Position numbers and translations under genes: made by a program
Source of the DNA: Cognatazoarcus halotolerans
GTDB taxonomy: Bacteria > Pseudomonadota > Gammaproteobacteria > Burkholderiales > Rhodocyclaceae
NCBI RefSeq assembly: GCF_009800965.1
Contig: NZ_WUAF01000003.1
Coordinates: forward strand, 186,001 to 250,000
Reading direction: 5' to 3'
DNA: 64,000 bases
The notes under the pieces: generated by a model
Database searches by the model: none
The model's input: the letters and a program-made list of their open reading frames with translations, nothing else
What the model was told of the DNA's origin: nothing
Shown: positions 16,450 to 24,441 of the stretch, one piece after another
Position numbering within the stretch: the first letter of the stretch is position 1
Layout of the letters: each line of letters starts with the position of its first letter

Positions 16450-17769
16450 TCAGCTTTCGTACGGCGCCGGCGGGAAGCCGACCCGCACGCGCAGGCCACC
16501 GGAATCCGAGGCTTCGAGCAGCAACGCGGCGCCGTGACGATCGGCAATCGCTTTGACGATCGCCAGGCCGAGGCCGCTGCCGGGTTGTTCCTGGCCGGCG
16601 TGGCGGTAGAAGCGGTCGAGGACCCGCTCGCGTTCGGCCGGTGCGATCCCTGGCCCGGAGTCGCTGACTTCGAGCCAGACGAGGTCCGCTTGCCTGCGTA
16701 CCGCGACGTCGACGCTACCGTTCCCGGGCGTGTAGCGGATCGCGTTGTCGACCAGGTTGCCAAGCAGCGTACGCAGTGCGGCCGGGTCGGCGCGGACGAT
16801 CGCGGTGTCATCGAGGGTGGTTGCGCCGAGGTCGATCCCGCCGGCGTCGGCCATCGGCGCGTGTTCGGCCAGTACGCTTCGCGCCAGATCGGCCAGCGGT
16901 ACCGTCTCGTGGATCTGGCGTGTGGCGCCGTCGGGCTCCTGGCGGGCCAGGGTGAGCAGTTGCTGTACCAGGTGGATCGCCCGCTGCAGGCCCTGACGCA
17001 GTTCGGCAAGGGCGGCCTTGCGCTCGATCTCGTTGTCGGCACGTTCGGTCAGCTGCAGCTGCAGCTGCAGCGCGGTGAGCGGGGTGCGCAGTTCGTGGGC
17101 GGCGTCGGCAACGAAGGCTCGCTGCGCGGCCAGCGCGTGATCGAGACGGCCCAGCAGGCCATTGAGCGATTCGACCAGCGGTTGGGCCTCCGCCGGTACG
17201 TCCCGGCTCGAGAGCGGTGCCATGGCGTCCGGGCGGCGGCTGCGCACTGCGCCGGCGAGGCGGTCGAGCGGACGCAGGCCGCGGCCCACGAGATACCAGA
17301 TGATGAAACCCATGAGCGGCAGGATCAGCAGCAGGGGGCTCAGTGTGCGCAGTGCCGCACCCGCGGCCATGCCGCTGCGCACGCGCATCGGCTGGGCGAC
17401 CTGGATCACCCGGTCGTGCAGCGGCACCGAGAACACCCGCCAGCTTCCTTCGCTGGTGGCCACCGTCGTGTAGCCGAACTGGGCGCGATCGGGCAGTACC
17501 GTGTGCGGATGCGACAGATAGAGCCTCAGCCCGTGGCCGTCCCAGATCTGGATGACGATGTCGAAGGCTTCCTCGGGCGCGACGATGGGCGCCGCCGGCT
17601 GCCCGAAACTCTGGTCGCGTAGCGACAGCGCGAACTGGCGCAGATGGTAGTCCATCACCTCGTCGATCTCGACGCGGGCCATGCCGTAGGTGGCGATGCC
17701 ACCCACCAGGAAAACCGCCACGACGGCGCCGAGGAGGCTTACCAGCAGTTCGCGGCGCAGCGATTTCAT
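16450..17769 (-). CDS. qseC: QseC-type sensor histidine kinase
   Basis: This is a 439-residue membrane kinase: TM1 about residues 9-28, a periplasmic sensor of about 120 residues, TM2 about 150-172, HAMP, then DAAHELRTPLTALQ with the phospho-accepting His, the N box LVDNAIRYTPGNG, DSGPGIAP and GSGLGLAIVKAIADRHG. The start overlaps the response-regulator stop (ATGA). Together with the regulator upstream it forms a QseBC/PmrBA-like system. The signal (autoinducer, metal or envelope change) cannot be read from the sequence. Confidence 0.92.
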   Translation of the reverse strand: MKSLRRELLVSLLGAVVAVFLVGGIATYGMARVEIDEVMDYHLRQFALSLRDQSFGQPAAPIVAPEEAFDIVIQIWDGHGLRLYLSHPHTVLPDRAQFGYTTVATSEGSWRVFSVPLHDRVIQVAQPMRVRSGMAAGAALRTLSPLLLILPLMGFIIWYLVGRGLRPLDRLAGAVRSRRPDAMAPLSSRDVPAEAQPLVESLNGLLGRLDHALAAQRAFVADAAHELRTPLTALQLQLQLTERADNEIERKAALAELRQGLQRAIHLVQQLLTLARQEPDGATRQIHETVPLADLARSVLAEHAPMADAGGIDLGATTLDDTAIVRADPAALRTLLGNLVDNAIRYTPGNGSVDVAVRRQADLVWLEVSDSGPGIAPAERERVLDRFYRHAGQEQPGSGLGLAIVKAIADRHGAALLLEASDSGGLRVRVGFPPAPYES

Positions 17770-18428
17770 GGCGATTCGGGCACGTAATAGCCGACGCCGC
17801 GCAGGTTGCGCACCCATTCCGCGCCGAGTTTGCGTCGCAGTGCGTGGATATGGACCTCGATGGCGTTGCTCTCGACCTCCTCGCCCCAGCCGTAGAGCCG
17901 CTCCTCGAGTTGGGTGCGCGACAGCGGCCGGCCTGCGGCATCCATGAGCGTCTGCAGCAGGGCGAACTCGCGCGCGGAGAGGCGGATCGGCTCGCCGTCG
18001 AGGCTCACCGAGTGGGCCGCCGGATCGAGTACCAGGCGGCCGCGGGTGATCAGCGGCTCGGCCTGCGCGCGCTGACGGCGGGCCAGCGCGCGTACCCGTG
18101 CGGCGAGCTCGTCGAGATCGAAAGGCTTGACCAGGTAGTCGTCGGCGCCGGCATCGAGCCCGCGTACCCGGTCGCTGACCGAATCGCGGGCGGTCAGCAC
18201 CAGTACCGGCAACGGATTCTTCTCGGCACGCAGCCGGTTGAGGACTTCGATGCCGTCGCGTCGCGGCAGGCCAAGGTCGAGCAGCATCAGTTCGAAAGGC
18301 GTGTCGCGCAGCGCCAGTTCGGCGGCCACGCCATCGCGTACCCAGTCGACCGCGTGGCCATCCTGGCGCAGGCCGCGCTGCACGCTGGCGCCGATCATCG
18401 CATCATCCTCGACCAGCAGGATTCTCAC
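17766..18428 (-). CDS. qseB: QseB-type response regulator (OmpR family)
   Basis: This is a 220-residue receiver plus winged-helix regulator. It starts at GTG 18428, so the protein begins with (V/M)RILLVEDDAMIG. The start overlaps the stop of the SprT-like gene (GTGA). Receiver landmarks are the acidic pair ED, the phosphorylated Asp in LMLLDLGLPRRDG, TA in LVLTARDS and Lys in YLVKPFD. The C-terminal DNA-binding domain runs from about residue 125 (RGRLVLD; LSAREFALLQTLM; VEVHIHALRRKLG-like pattern). The likely target is the CTTAA repeat upstream of degP. Confidence 0.93.
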   Translation of the reverse strand: MRILLVEDDAMIGASVQRGLRQDGHAVDWVRDGVAAELALRDTPFELMLLDLGLPRRDGIEVLNRLRAEKNPLPVLVLTARDSVSDRVRGLDAGADDYLVKPFDLDELAARVRALARRQRAQAEPLITRGRLVLDPAAHSVSLDGEPIRLSAREFALLQTLMDAAGRPLSRTQLEERLYGWGEEVESNAIEVHIHALRRKLGAEWVRNLRGVGYYVPESP

Positions 18429-18778
18429 GCGGCCTCCCGCCGGGCGAGGAAATGGGGGGCGAGCAGCCGAGCCAGTCGCGCGGCTTCGGCATACACATCG
18501 GGGTGCCGACGGAAGGTGTCGCGAAGCTGGCGCCAAGGGGGGCTGTGCCGATGCAGTAGCTCGTGAATCAGCGTGTCGAGCAGCTCGAGCGCACGCGCTT
18601 GGTCGAGTTTGGCGAGGTAGCGGCCGTTCAGGCACAGCGTGTCGGATAGCCAGCGATACTGCCCCAGGGTGCGGCTCGCCTCGCCGATGCGCACGGCGTC
18701 GATGCGACGCGGCGGGGAAAGGTGCGGCAGGCGGGCGGCGATCGTCGCCATGGCCAGTTCGATGTCGCGCAGGCTCAT
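18425..18778 (-). CDS. Minimal SprT-like metallopeptidase-like protein
   Basis: This is a 117-residue protein whose core is LIHELLHRHSPPWRQLRDTF, an HExxH zinc motif (His72-Glu-Leu-Leu-His76) followed by a SprT/YgjP-like context. It lacks the long C-terminal zinc ribbon of SprT proteins. Its stop codon overlaps the GTG of the QseB-type regulator, and the regulator overlaps the kinase, so the three genes form one coupled operon. The molecular target is unknown. Confidence 0.72.
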   Translation of the reverse strand: MSLRDIELAMATIAARLPHLSPPRRIDAVRIGEASRTLGQYRWLSDTLCLNGRYLAKLDQARALELLDTLIHELLHRHSPPWRQLRDTFRRHPDVYAEAARLARLLAPHFLARREAA

Positions 18779-18804
18779 TGCCGTTCAGGCGCGGCGTCCC
18801 CGGA

Positions 18805-19128
18805 TCACACGCCCCAGGTGACCGGCACCTTGTCGCGCAGCGAGTATTCCATGAGCTCGATCAGCGGCACCGCACGTTGGGCAAGGCTGATCAACTGTAC
18901 CCCGGTCTTGGGATCGACCCCGGGGTCTTCGCTGCCATGCTCGGCCTGACGGGTCTTGTCTTCCTGCACCGCGGCCTTGAGCTTCGCGATGGCGTCCGGC
19001 AACTGCTCGACCGTGACGATTCCCTTCGCATCGTTCTGGTCCTTGCCGATGATCTCCAGCATCTGCTTGCCGTTCTTGCCGAACATGATGACGTCGCCGC
19101 TGGCGGCGGATTTGAAGGTGATCAGCAT
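18805..19128 (-). CDS. DUF1840 protein
   Basis: This is a 107-residue soluble protein that matches DUF1840: LITFKSAASGDVIMFGKNGK, then LLEIIGKDQ-like and IPLIELMEYSL-like motifs near the C-terminus (here VPLIELMEYSLRDKVPVTWG). The family is common in betaproteobacteria and has no assigned function. It lies 26 bases upstream of the SprT-like operon on the same strand and may be co-transcribed with it. Confidence 0.9.
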   Translation of the reverse strand: MLITFKSAASGDVIMFGKNGKQMLEIIGKDQNDAKGIVTVEQLPDAIAKLKAAVQEDKTRQAEHGSEDPGVDPKTGVQLISLAQRAVPLIELMEYSLRDKVPVTWGV

Positions 19129-19233
19129 GGTCGCGCTCCGGCTTTGATGGTAGTGACCGGATTGTAGCCCCGCTCGCGCCGGGGCGTCGGCGATGTACCT
19201 CGCTCTCGCGCCCTGCCGTATTTCGTGTAACTT

Positions 19234-20067
19234 ATGCGGACGGGCTCGTTACGCAGTGCCTGGTCACCCCGAGATGCAGTCGAGAACAGCGTGTCAAGCG
19301 ATTCCAGCGATATCTTTCTTTATGACGTACGAAATCTTCCGACCAGTCTGCGGGTCGCCTTTGCGCTTCGCCAGATGCTCGAAGATCCGGGTACCGACCT
19401 GGCACAGATCGAAGACCTGTTGCGTGCCGAACCGGTACTTGCGTCAGCGCTGATCCGGGCAGCCAACGCATCGTCCTACGGTTCGCCGATGATGCATCCG
19501 TCGGTGAGCGAAGCGATCCAGAAACTTGGTTTTTCGGCGGCACGGGTACTCTCCATCTCCCTGGCCGTGCAGCAGCTTCAGCGCGGCATCGGGAATGCAA
19601 GTGCGCGCTTGATGGCCGAGGAGCTGTGGGAGTTCACCTTCGAAGTGGCCTGTCTGTGTGAAGCGGTCGCGGTTTTTGATCGCTCGCCGACACCGGAGCT
19701 GTCGATGCTCCATGGCCTCACGCATACCTTGCCGCAGTTCGCCTTTCTGGCCAGCCTGAACAACTCGCGCACGGCACGTTTCGATCGCAGCCAGATTCTC
19801 GATCTTGCGCGACGCGCGCACCTGCCGAGCCTCTACCGGATTCTCACCGATCTGGGTCTGGAGGAATTGGCGCATCCTTCCGAGCCAGATCAGGTGCGAA
19901 TCGATCTGGCCAAGACTGCGACGCGCATGAGATCGCCCTTCGCGTCGGAACACGACATTCCCTTCGATGCGACGATTCTCGGCCCTGCCGAATGGTTCGA
20001 GCAGGCCCAGCGCCGGGTTGACAAGCTCAAGCTGATGATCAACTCAGCGAACGCGCCGCGTTATTGA
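19234..20067 (+). CDS. HDOD-domain protein
   Basis: This is a 277-residue protein with an HDOD domain (about residues 30-230): LPTSLRVAFALRQMLEDPG, LIRAANASSYGSP and IQKLGFSAARVLSISLAV. HDOD proteins are HD-related, lack catalytic residues and act in signalling or regulation, often with c-di-GMP systems. The start is uncertain: the ATG at 19234 and the GTG at 19291 are both in frame and neither has a strong ribosome binding site. There is no partner gene nearby. Confidence 0.85.
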   Translation: MRTGSLRSAWSPRDAVENSVSSDSSDIFLYDVRNLPTSLRVAFALRQMLEDPGTDLAQIEDLLRAEPVLASALIRAANASSYGSPMMHPSVSEAIQKLGFSAARVLSISLAVQQLQRGIGNASARLMAEELWEFTFEVACLCEAVAVFDRSPTPELSMLHGLTHTLPQFAFLASLNNSRTARFDRSQILDLARRAHLPSLYRILTDLGLEELAHPSEPDQVRIDLAKTATRMRSPFASEHDIPFDATILGPAEWFEQAQRRVDKLKLMINSANAPRY

Positions 20068-20085
20068 GTCTTTGGGGGCTGTGGT

Positions 20086-20388
20086 TCAGCCTGGCCTGTC
20101 TTCGCGTCCGTTGCTTTCGCGGATCACCTCTCCCTCGATGATCAGACCGCCCGGTGGGTGGTCCCGCATCTGCTTGCGCAGGTCGCGTGTCTTCCACCAC
20201 AGATAGCCCCACACCACCGCGCCGGCCGTCAGCACGACGGCGAACAGCATGACCGAGAACATCAGCGCGAGACCGAACACGCCAACGGTGGCCAGTGCAG
20301 TGAAGAACTTGCGCAACGGGCTCATCGGCGTGGTTTGCCCTCGCGCAAAACTCTGGAAAAACCTGATCTGTTCCGGATCGATCCGCAT
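20086..20388 (-). CDS. Small two-segment membrane protein, unknown
   Basis: This is a 100-residue protein with a strongly hydrophobic stretch (residues about 27-65) that can form two transmembrane helices, flanked by a basic loop (WWKTRDLRKQMRDH). The charged C-terminal tail ends in GEVIRESNGRED. It is convergent with the HDOD gene. I do not recognise the family. The coding call rests on the clear start, the membrane pattern and the lack of a better frame. Confidence 0.7.
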   Translation of the reverse strand: MRIDPEQIRFFQSFARGQTTPMSPLRKFFTALATVGVFGLALMFSVMLFAVVLTAGAVVWGYLWWKTRDLRKQMRDHPPGGLIIEGEVIRESNGREDRPG

Positions 20389-20593
20389 CGTGAATCCTTT
20401 TCATTGCCACCCTTTCACGGGGGGCGGGGTGTCAGGGCCACGGGCCGATGGCCCACATGGCTGCGGCTTTTGCTGCACGCAGGCAATTCGGACCGCGCCC
20501 GGGCGGATTGATTCCCGACCGAGGCGATCGGGTGCAGTCGGAGGCGGTCGCAGCGTTCCCGCTGCGCGTACATGAGCGAACCCCCGAAAACAT

Positions 20594-20629
20594 TGCGGCC
20601 ATTCCACGATGTTCCGTGGAATGGCCGCA
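20594..20629 (-). terminator. Rho-independent terminator of icd
   Basis: This is a perfect 15-base stem (20594-20608 with 20615-20629) and a 6-base loop. On the minus strand it is followed by AATGTTTTC. It lies 28 bases after the icd stop, in the otherwise empty 20389-20657 gap. Confidence 0.8.
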
Positions 20630-20657
20630 GATCACGGCCCGCAGGCCGTATTGCCGG

Positions 20658-22895
20658 TCAGCCCCGCGCTGCGGCGAGCGCCTGGTTGAAGGTCGTGCTG
20701 GGGCGCATCACCGCCTTGCACTTTTCCGATTCGGCAATGTAGTAACCGCCGATATCGACCGGCTTGCCCTGCACCGCGGCGAATTCCTCGACGATCTTCT
20801 GCTCGTTTTCGGTCAATGCCTTGGCAAGCGGAGCGAAATGGGCGGCCAGCTCCTTGTCCTCGGTCTGGGCGGCCAGCGCCTGGGCCCAGTACATCGACAG
20901 GTAGAACTGACTGCCCCGGTTGTCGAGCTCACCGGTCCGCGGCGAGGGCGACTTGTTGTTGTCGAGCAGCTTGCCGGTGGCTTCGTCGAGCGTCTTGGCG
21001 AGGATCTTGGCCTTGGGGTTGCCGCTCTTGATGCCGAGCTCCTCGAGCGAGACCGCCAGCGCGAGAAATTCGCCAAGCGAATCCCAGCGCAGGTGGTTTT
21101 CCTCGACCAGCTGCTTGACATGCTTGGGTGCCGAACCGCCCGCCCCGGTTTCGTACATGCCGCCGCCGGCCATCAGCGGAACAATGGAAAGCATCTTGGC
21201 ACTGGTGCCCAGTTCCATGATCGGGAACAGGTCGGTGAGGTAGTCGCGCAGGATGTTGCCGGTGACCGAGATGGTGTCGAGACCGCGGATGACACGCTCG
21301 AGGGTGTAGCGCATGGCGCGCACCTGCGACATGTGCTGGATGTCGAGGCCGGTGGTGTCGTGATCCTGGAGGTAGGTCTCGACCTTCTTGATCAGCTCGT
21401 TCTCGTGCGGACGATACGGGTCGAGCCAGAAGATCGCCGGCATGCCGGAATTGCGGGCGCGGGTGACGGCCAGCTTGACCCAGTCGCGGATCGGCGCGTC
21501 CTTGACCTGACACATGCGCCAGATGTCGCCCTCTTCGACGTTCTGCGAGAGCAGCACCTCGCCGGTGGCGAGATCGGTGATGTTGGCGACGCCTGCTTCG
21601 GGAACCTCGAAGGTCTTGTCGTGCGAGCCGTATTCCTCGGCCTGCTGGGCCATCAGGCCGACGTTGGGCACCGTGCCCATGGTGGTCGGGTCGAAGTTGC
21701 CGTTGGTCTTGCAGAAGTTGATCATCTCCTGGTAGATGCGGGCGAAGGTCGATTCCGGCATGACCGCCTTGCAGTCCTTGGGACGGCCGTCGGCGCCCCA
21801 CATCTTGCCACCGATGCGGATCATGGCCGGCATCGAGGCATCGACGATGACGTCGCTGGGCGAATGGAAGTTGGTGATGCCCTTGGCCGAGTCGACCATC
21901 GCCAGTTCGGGGCGGTGCTCGTGGCAGGCGTGCAGGTCGCGCAGGATTTCCTCGCGGCGGGACTCGGGCAAGGTGGCGATCTTGTCGTAGAGGTTGGACA
22001 TGCCGTTGTTGACGTTGACGCCCAGCTCCTCGAACAGCGCCGCGTGCTTCTCGAAGGCGTCCTTGTAGAAGATCCGCACGCAGTGACCGAACACGATCGG
22101 GTGCGAAACCTTCATCATCGTCGCCTTGACGTGCAGCGAGAACATCACGCCGGTTTCGCGCGCGTCCTCGAGTTGCTCTTCGTAGAACTCGCACAGCGCC
22201 TTCTTGCTCATGAACATCGAGTCGATGATCTCGCCATCCTGCAGCGAGACCTTGGGCTTGAGCACGATCGACTTGCCGCTCTTGGTGAGCAGTTCCATCT
22301 TTACGTCGCGCGCCTTGTCGAGCGTCATCGACTTTTCGCCGTGGTAGAAATCGCCATGGGTCATGTGCGCCACGTGGGTGCGGGAAGCCATGCTCCACTT
22401 GCCCATCGAATGCGGGTTCTTGCGGGCGTAGTTCTTGACGGCCAGCGGTGCGCGGCGGTCGGAGTTGCCTTCGCGCAGCACCGGGTTGACCGAACTGCCG
22501 AGGCAGCGTGCGTAGCGTGCCTTGATTTCCTTCTCTTCGTCGGTCTTCGGGCTCTCCGGGAAGTCGGGCACCTTGTAGCCGCGTTTCTGCAGTTCCTTGA
22601 TCGCCGCGGTGAGCTGCGGAACCGATGCGCTGATGTTCGGCAGCTTGATGATGTTGGTCTCGGGCAGCAGAGTGCGGCGGCCGAGGTCGGCAAGCGTGTT
22701 CGGAACCTTCTGCTCGTCGCTCAGGTAATCGGGAAACTCGGCAAGGATGCGTGCCGATACGGAGATGTCCGCCTTTTCGATTTCGACGCCGGCCGGCTCG
22801 GTAAAGGTGCGGATGATCGGCAGGAACGCACAGGTCGCCAGCAGCGGCGCCTCATCCGTGAGTGTGTAGATGATCTTCGACTTCTTTTCAGCCAT
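20658..22895 (-). CDS. icd: Monomeric NADP-dependent isocitrate dehydrogenase
   Basis: This is a 745-residue monomeric-type isocitrate dehydrogenase (about 740 residues is usual). It opens with [20 protein letters not shown] and contains [19 protein letters not shown] and [18 protein letters not shown], which are family landmarks. It converts isocitrate to 2-oxoglutarate in the TCA cycle and makes NADPH. The ATG at 22895 has CAGGGGAAG upstream; the longer open frame to 23411 would run through the TAXI promoter region and is rejected. It forms a single-gene unit with its own terminator. Confidence 0.97.
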   Translation of the reverse strand: MAEKKSKIIYTLTDEAPLLATCAFLPIIRTFTEPAGVEIEKADISVSARILAEFPDYLSDEQKVPNTLADLGRRTLLPETNIIKLPNISASVPQLTAAIKELQKRGYKVPDFPESPKTDEEKEIKARYARCLGSSVNPVLREGNSDRRAPLAVKNYARKNPHSMGKWSMASRTHVAHMTHGDFYHGEKSMTLDKARDVKMELLTKSGKSIVLKPKVSLQDGEIIDSMFMSKKALCEFYEEQLEDARETGVMFSLHVKATMMKVSHPIVFGHCVRIFYKDAFEKHAALFEELGVNVNNGMSNLYDKIATLPESRREEILRDLHACHEHRPELAMVDSAKGITNFHSPSDVIVDASMPAMIRIGGKMWGADGRPKDCKAVMPESTFARIYQEMINFCKTNGNFDPTTMGTVPNVGLMAQQAEEYGSHDKTFEVPEAGVANITDLATGEVLLSQNVEEGDIWRMCQVKDAPIRDWVKLAVTRARNSGMPAIFWLDPYRPHENELIKKVETYLQDHDTTGLDIQHMSQVRAMRYTLERVIRGLDTISVTGNILRDYLTDLFPIMELGTSAKMLSIVPLMAGGGMYETGAGGSAPKHVKQLVEENHLRWDSLGEFLALAVSLEELGIKSGNPKAKILAKTLDEATGKLLDNNKSPSPRTGELDNRGSQFYLSMYWAQALAAQTEDKELAAHFAPLAKALTENEQKIVEEFAAVQGKPVDIGGYYIAESEKCKAVMRPSTTFNQALAAARG

Positions 22896-23117
22896 GTTCT
22901 TCCCCTGATTGTTATATGACATGCCGCCTTGCGAATGCTCGAGCGAACCGCAACTCCCCCCGCGAACCGACTCTGGCGTTACACAGCCGCTAAGTGTAAT
23001 GAATTCTGCGGGTGAGTTCAGAGTTGGCCCCGCAGTTTCGGCCATTTTTTCGGCAAGAATGGATTTGCTTTCCGTCACCGGAACACCCGGCCGCGCCGGG
23101 GCGAAGCGGCGACAATC

Positions 23118-23170
23118 CGCACACGTCGTGCCGATCGGTGGCGAAGATTCGCACACTGTGTCTGTGTGCG
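23118..23170. promoter_or_regulatory. Candidate enhancer sites for the DctD-like activator
   Basis: CGCACAC occurs at 23118-23124 and again at 23150-23156, exactly 32 bases (about three helical turns) apart. The inverse GTGTGCG at 23164-23170 makes a perfect palindrome with the second copy. These sites lie 60-110 bases upstream of the sigma-54 promoter, the usual position of NtrC-family activator sites. Assignment to DctD is inferred. Confidence 0.5.
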
Positions 23171-23226
23171 CACCGATGCCGATTTTCAACGCCTTGATTG
23201 AAAAGAAAAAAATGATCGGCTTGGGT

Positions 23227-23243
23227 CTGGCGCGGAGCTTGCG
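23227..23243 (+). promoter_or_regulatory. Sigma-54 (-24/-12) promoter of the TAXI-TRAP operon
   Basis: CTGGCGCGGAGCTTGCG matches the TGGCACG-N4-TTGC consensus with one change and has the required ten bases between GG (23229-23230) and GC (23241-23242). The predicted start of transcription is near 23254, about 50 bases before the TAXI gene. An NtrC-family regulator is encoded downstream at 28483-29811. Confidence 0.75.
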
Positions 23244-23304
23244 ATAGGCTAGGTCGAGTCGAGCGCATGTTGTCGGGTTCGGCGACCATAACAATCGAGG
23301 AGAC

Positions 23305-24261
23305 ATGAGCATGAAAGCAGTGAGCAAAATCCTGGTAGGCCTGTGCGCAATCGCAATGGTGCCGCTGGCCGCCGCCGAGCAGAAATTCGTCAACATACTG
23401 ACCGGTGGCACCAGCGGTGTTTACTACCCGCTCGGGGTCGCCCTGTCTCAGCAATTCGGCAAGGTCCTGCCCGATGCGAAGATCAGTGTGCAATCGACCA
23501 AGGCGAGCGCCGAGAACCTCAATCTGCTCCAGGCCGGTCGCGGCGAGGTAGGCTTTGCTCTGGGCGACGTGGTTTCCGATGCCTGGAAAGGCGAGGCCGA
23601 AGCCGGTTTCAAGGCGCCCCTCAAGAAGCTGCGGGCTTTCGCCGCGATCTATCCGAATTACATCCAGATCGTCGCCTCGAAGGAGTCCGGCATCAAGACG
23701 CTTGCGGATCTGAAGGGCAAGCGGGTCTCGGTCGGGGCGCCCAAATCGGGCACCGAACTCAATGCACGTTCGGTCCTCAAGGCAGCGGGATTGGCCTACG
23801 GTGATCTCGGCAAGGTTGAATATCTCCCCTTCGGCGAATCGGTCGAACTGATCAAGAACCGTCAGCTCGATGCGACCCTGCAGTCAGCCGGCCTCGGTGT
23901 GGCCTCGTTGCGTGATCTTGCGTCGTCGATGGACATCGTGGTGGTGCCGGTGCCCGCCGACGTGGTGGCGAAGATCGGTGACGCGGCCTACCAGCCCGGC
24001 GTGATCCCCGCCAATACCTACACCGGCCAGACGGCAGACACCCCGACAGTCGCGATCCGCAACATCCTGGTGACCCACGAAGGTGTCGATGCCGACGCCG
24101 TGTATGCCATGGTGAAGGCAATGTTCGGCAACATGGACGCGCTGGTCGCCGCCCACGCCGCGGCCAAGGGGATCAAGCTAGAGAGCGCCGCGAGCGGTCT
24201 GCCCCTGCCCCTGCATCCGGGTGCCGAGCGCTTCTTCAAGGAAGCGGGCGTCCTCAAGTAA
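23305..24261 (+). CDS. TAXI-family TRAP transporter solute receptor
   Basis: This is a 318-residue periplasmic binding protein of the TAXI family. A signal peptide (residues 1-24, [14 protein letters not shown] before EQKF) is followed by the hallmark [28 protein letters not shown] precedes the first ATG; a second ATG at 23311 is possible. TAXI receptors feed fused TRAP permeases such as the one encoded next. The ligand is unknown; glutamate- or dicarboxylate-type acids are typical, and the DctBD-like regulators argue for a carboxylic acid. Confidence 0.94.
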   Translation: MSMKAVSKILVGLCAIAMVPLAAAEQKFVNILTGGTSGVYYPLGVALSQQFGKVLPDAKISVQSTKASAENLNLLQAGRGEVGFALGDVVSDAWKGEAEAGFKAPLKKLRAFAAIYPNYIQIVASKESGIKTLADLKGKRVSVGAPKSGTELNARSVLKAAGLAYGDLGKVEYLPFGESVELIKNRQLDATLQSAGLGVASLRDLASSMDIVVVPVPADVVAKIGDAAYQPGVIPANTYTGQTADTPTVAIRNILVTHEGVDADAVYAMVKAMFGNMDALVAAHAAAKGIKLESAASGLPLPLHPGAERFFKEAGVLK

Positions 24262-24312
24262 GCGCTCCGGCGGCCGGCAACACCGGTCGGTTGCTGCCTT
24301 TTTCCTGGGACG

Positions 24313-24354
24313 CCGTCGTCGCGGCCGGGTCGCGTCGGCAGGCCGCGACGGCGG
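24313..24354 (+). other. Intercistronic GC hairpin between TAXI receptor and permease
   Basis: CCGTCGTCGCGGCC (24313-24326) pairs with GGCCGCGACGGCGG (24341-24354), 13 of 14 positions, loop 14. It lies in the 180-base gap before the permease gene and has no T-run. It parallels the hairpin between dctP and dctQ and probably favours receptor expression over permease. Confidence 0.55.
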
Positions 24355-24441
24355 ACCAGGGGGCCTTGATGCCCGGTCCGCGTATTCGATATCAGAGCCA
24401 GATGAATCGATGCATCCGCAACCGGGTGCAGGGAGATCCGC

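Noticed and set aside
22896-23411. N-terminal extension of isocitrate dehydrogenase by 172 residues
   Set aside because: It would run across the sigma-54 promoter and the TAXI gene; the ATG at 22895 has a good ribosome binding site and gives the normal length.
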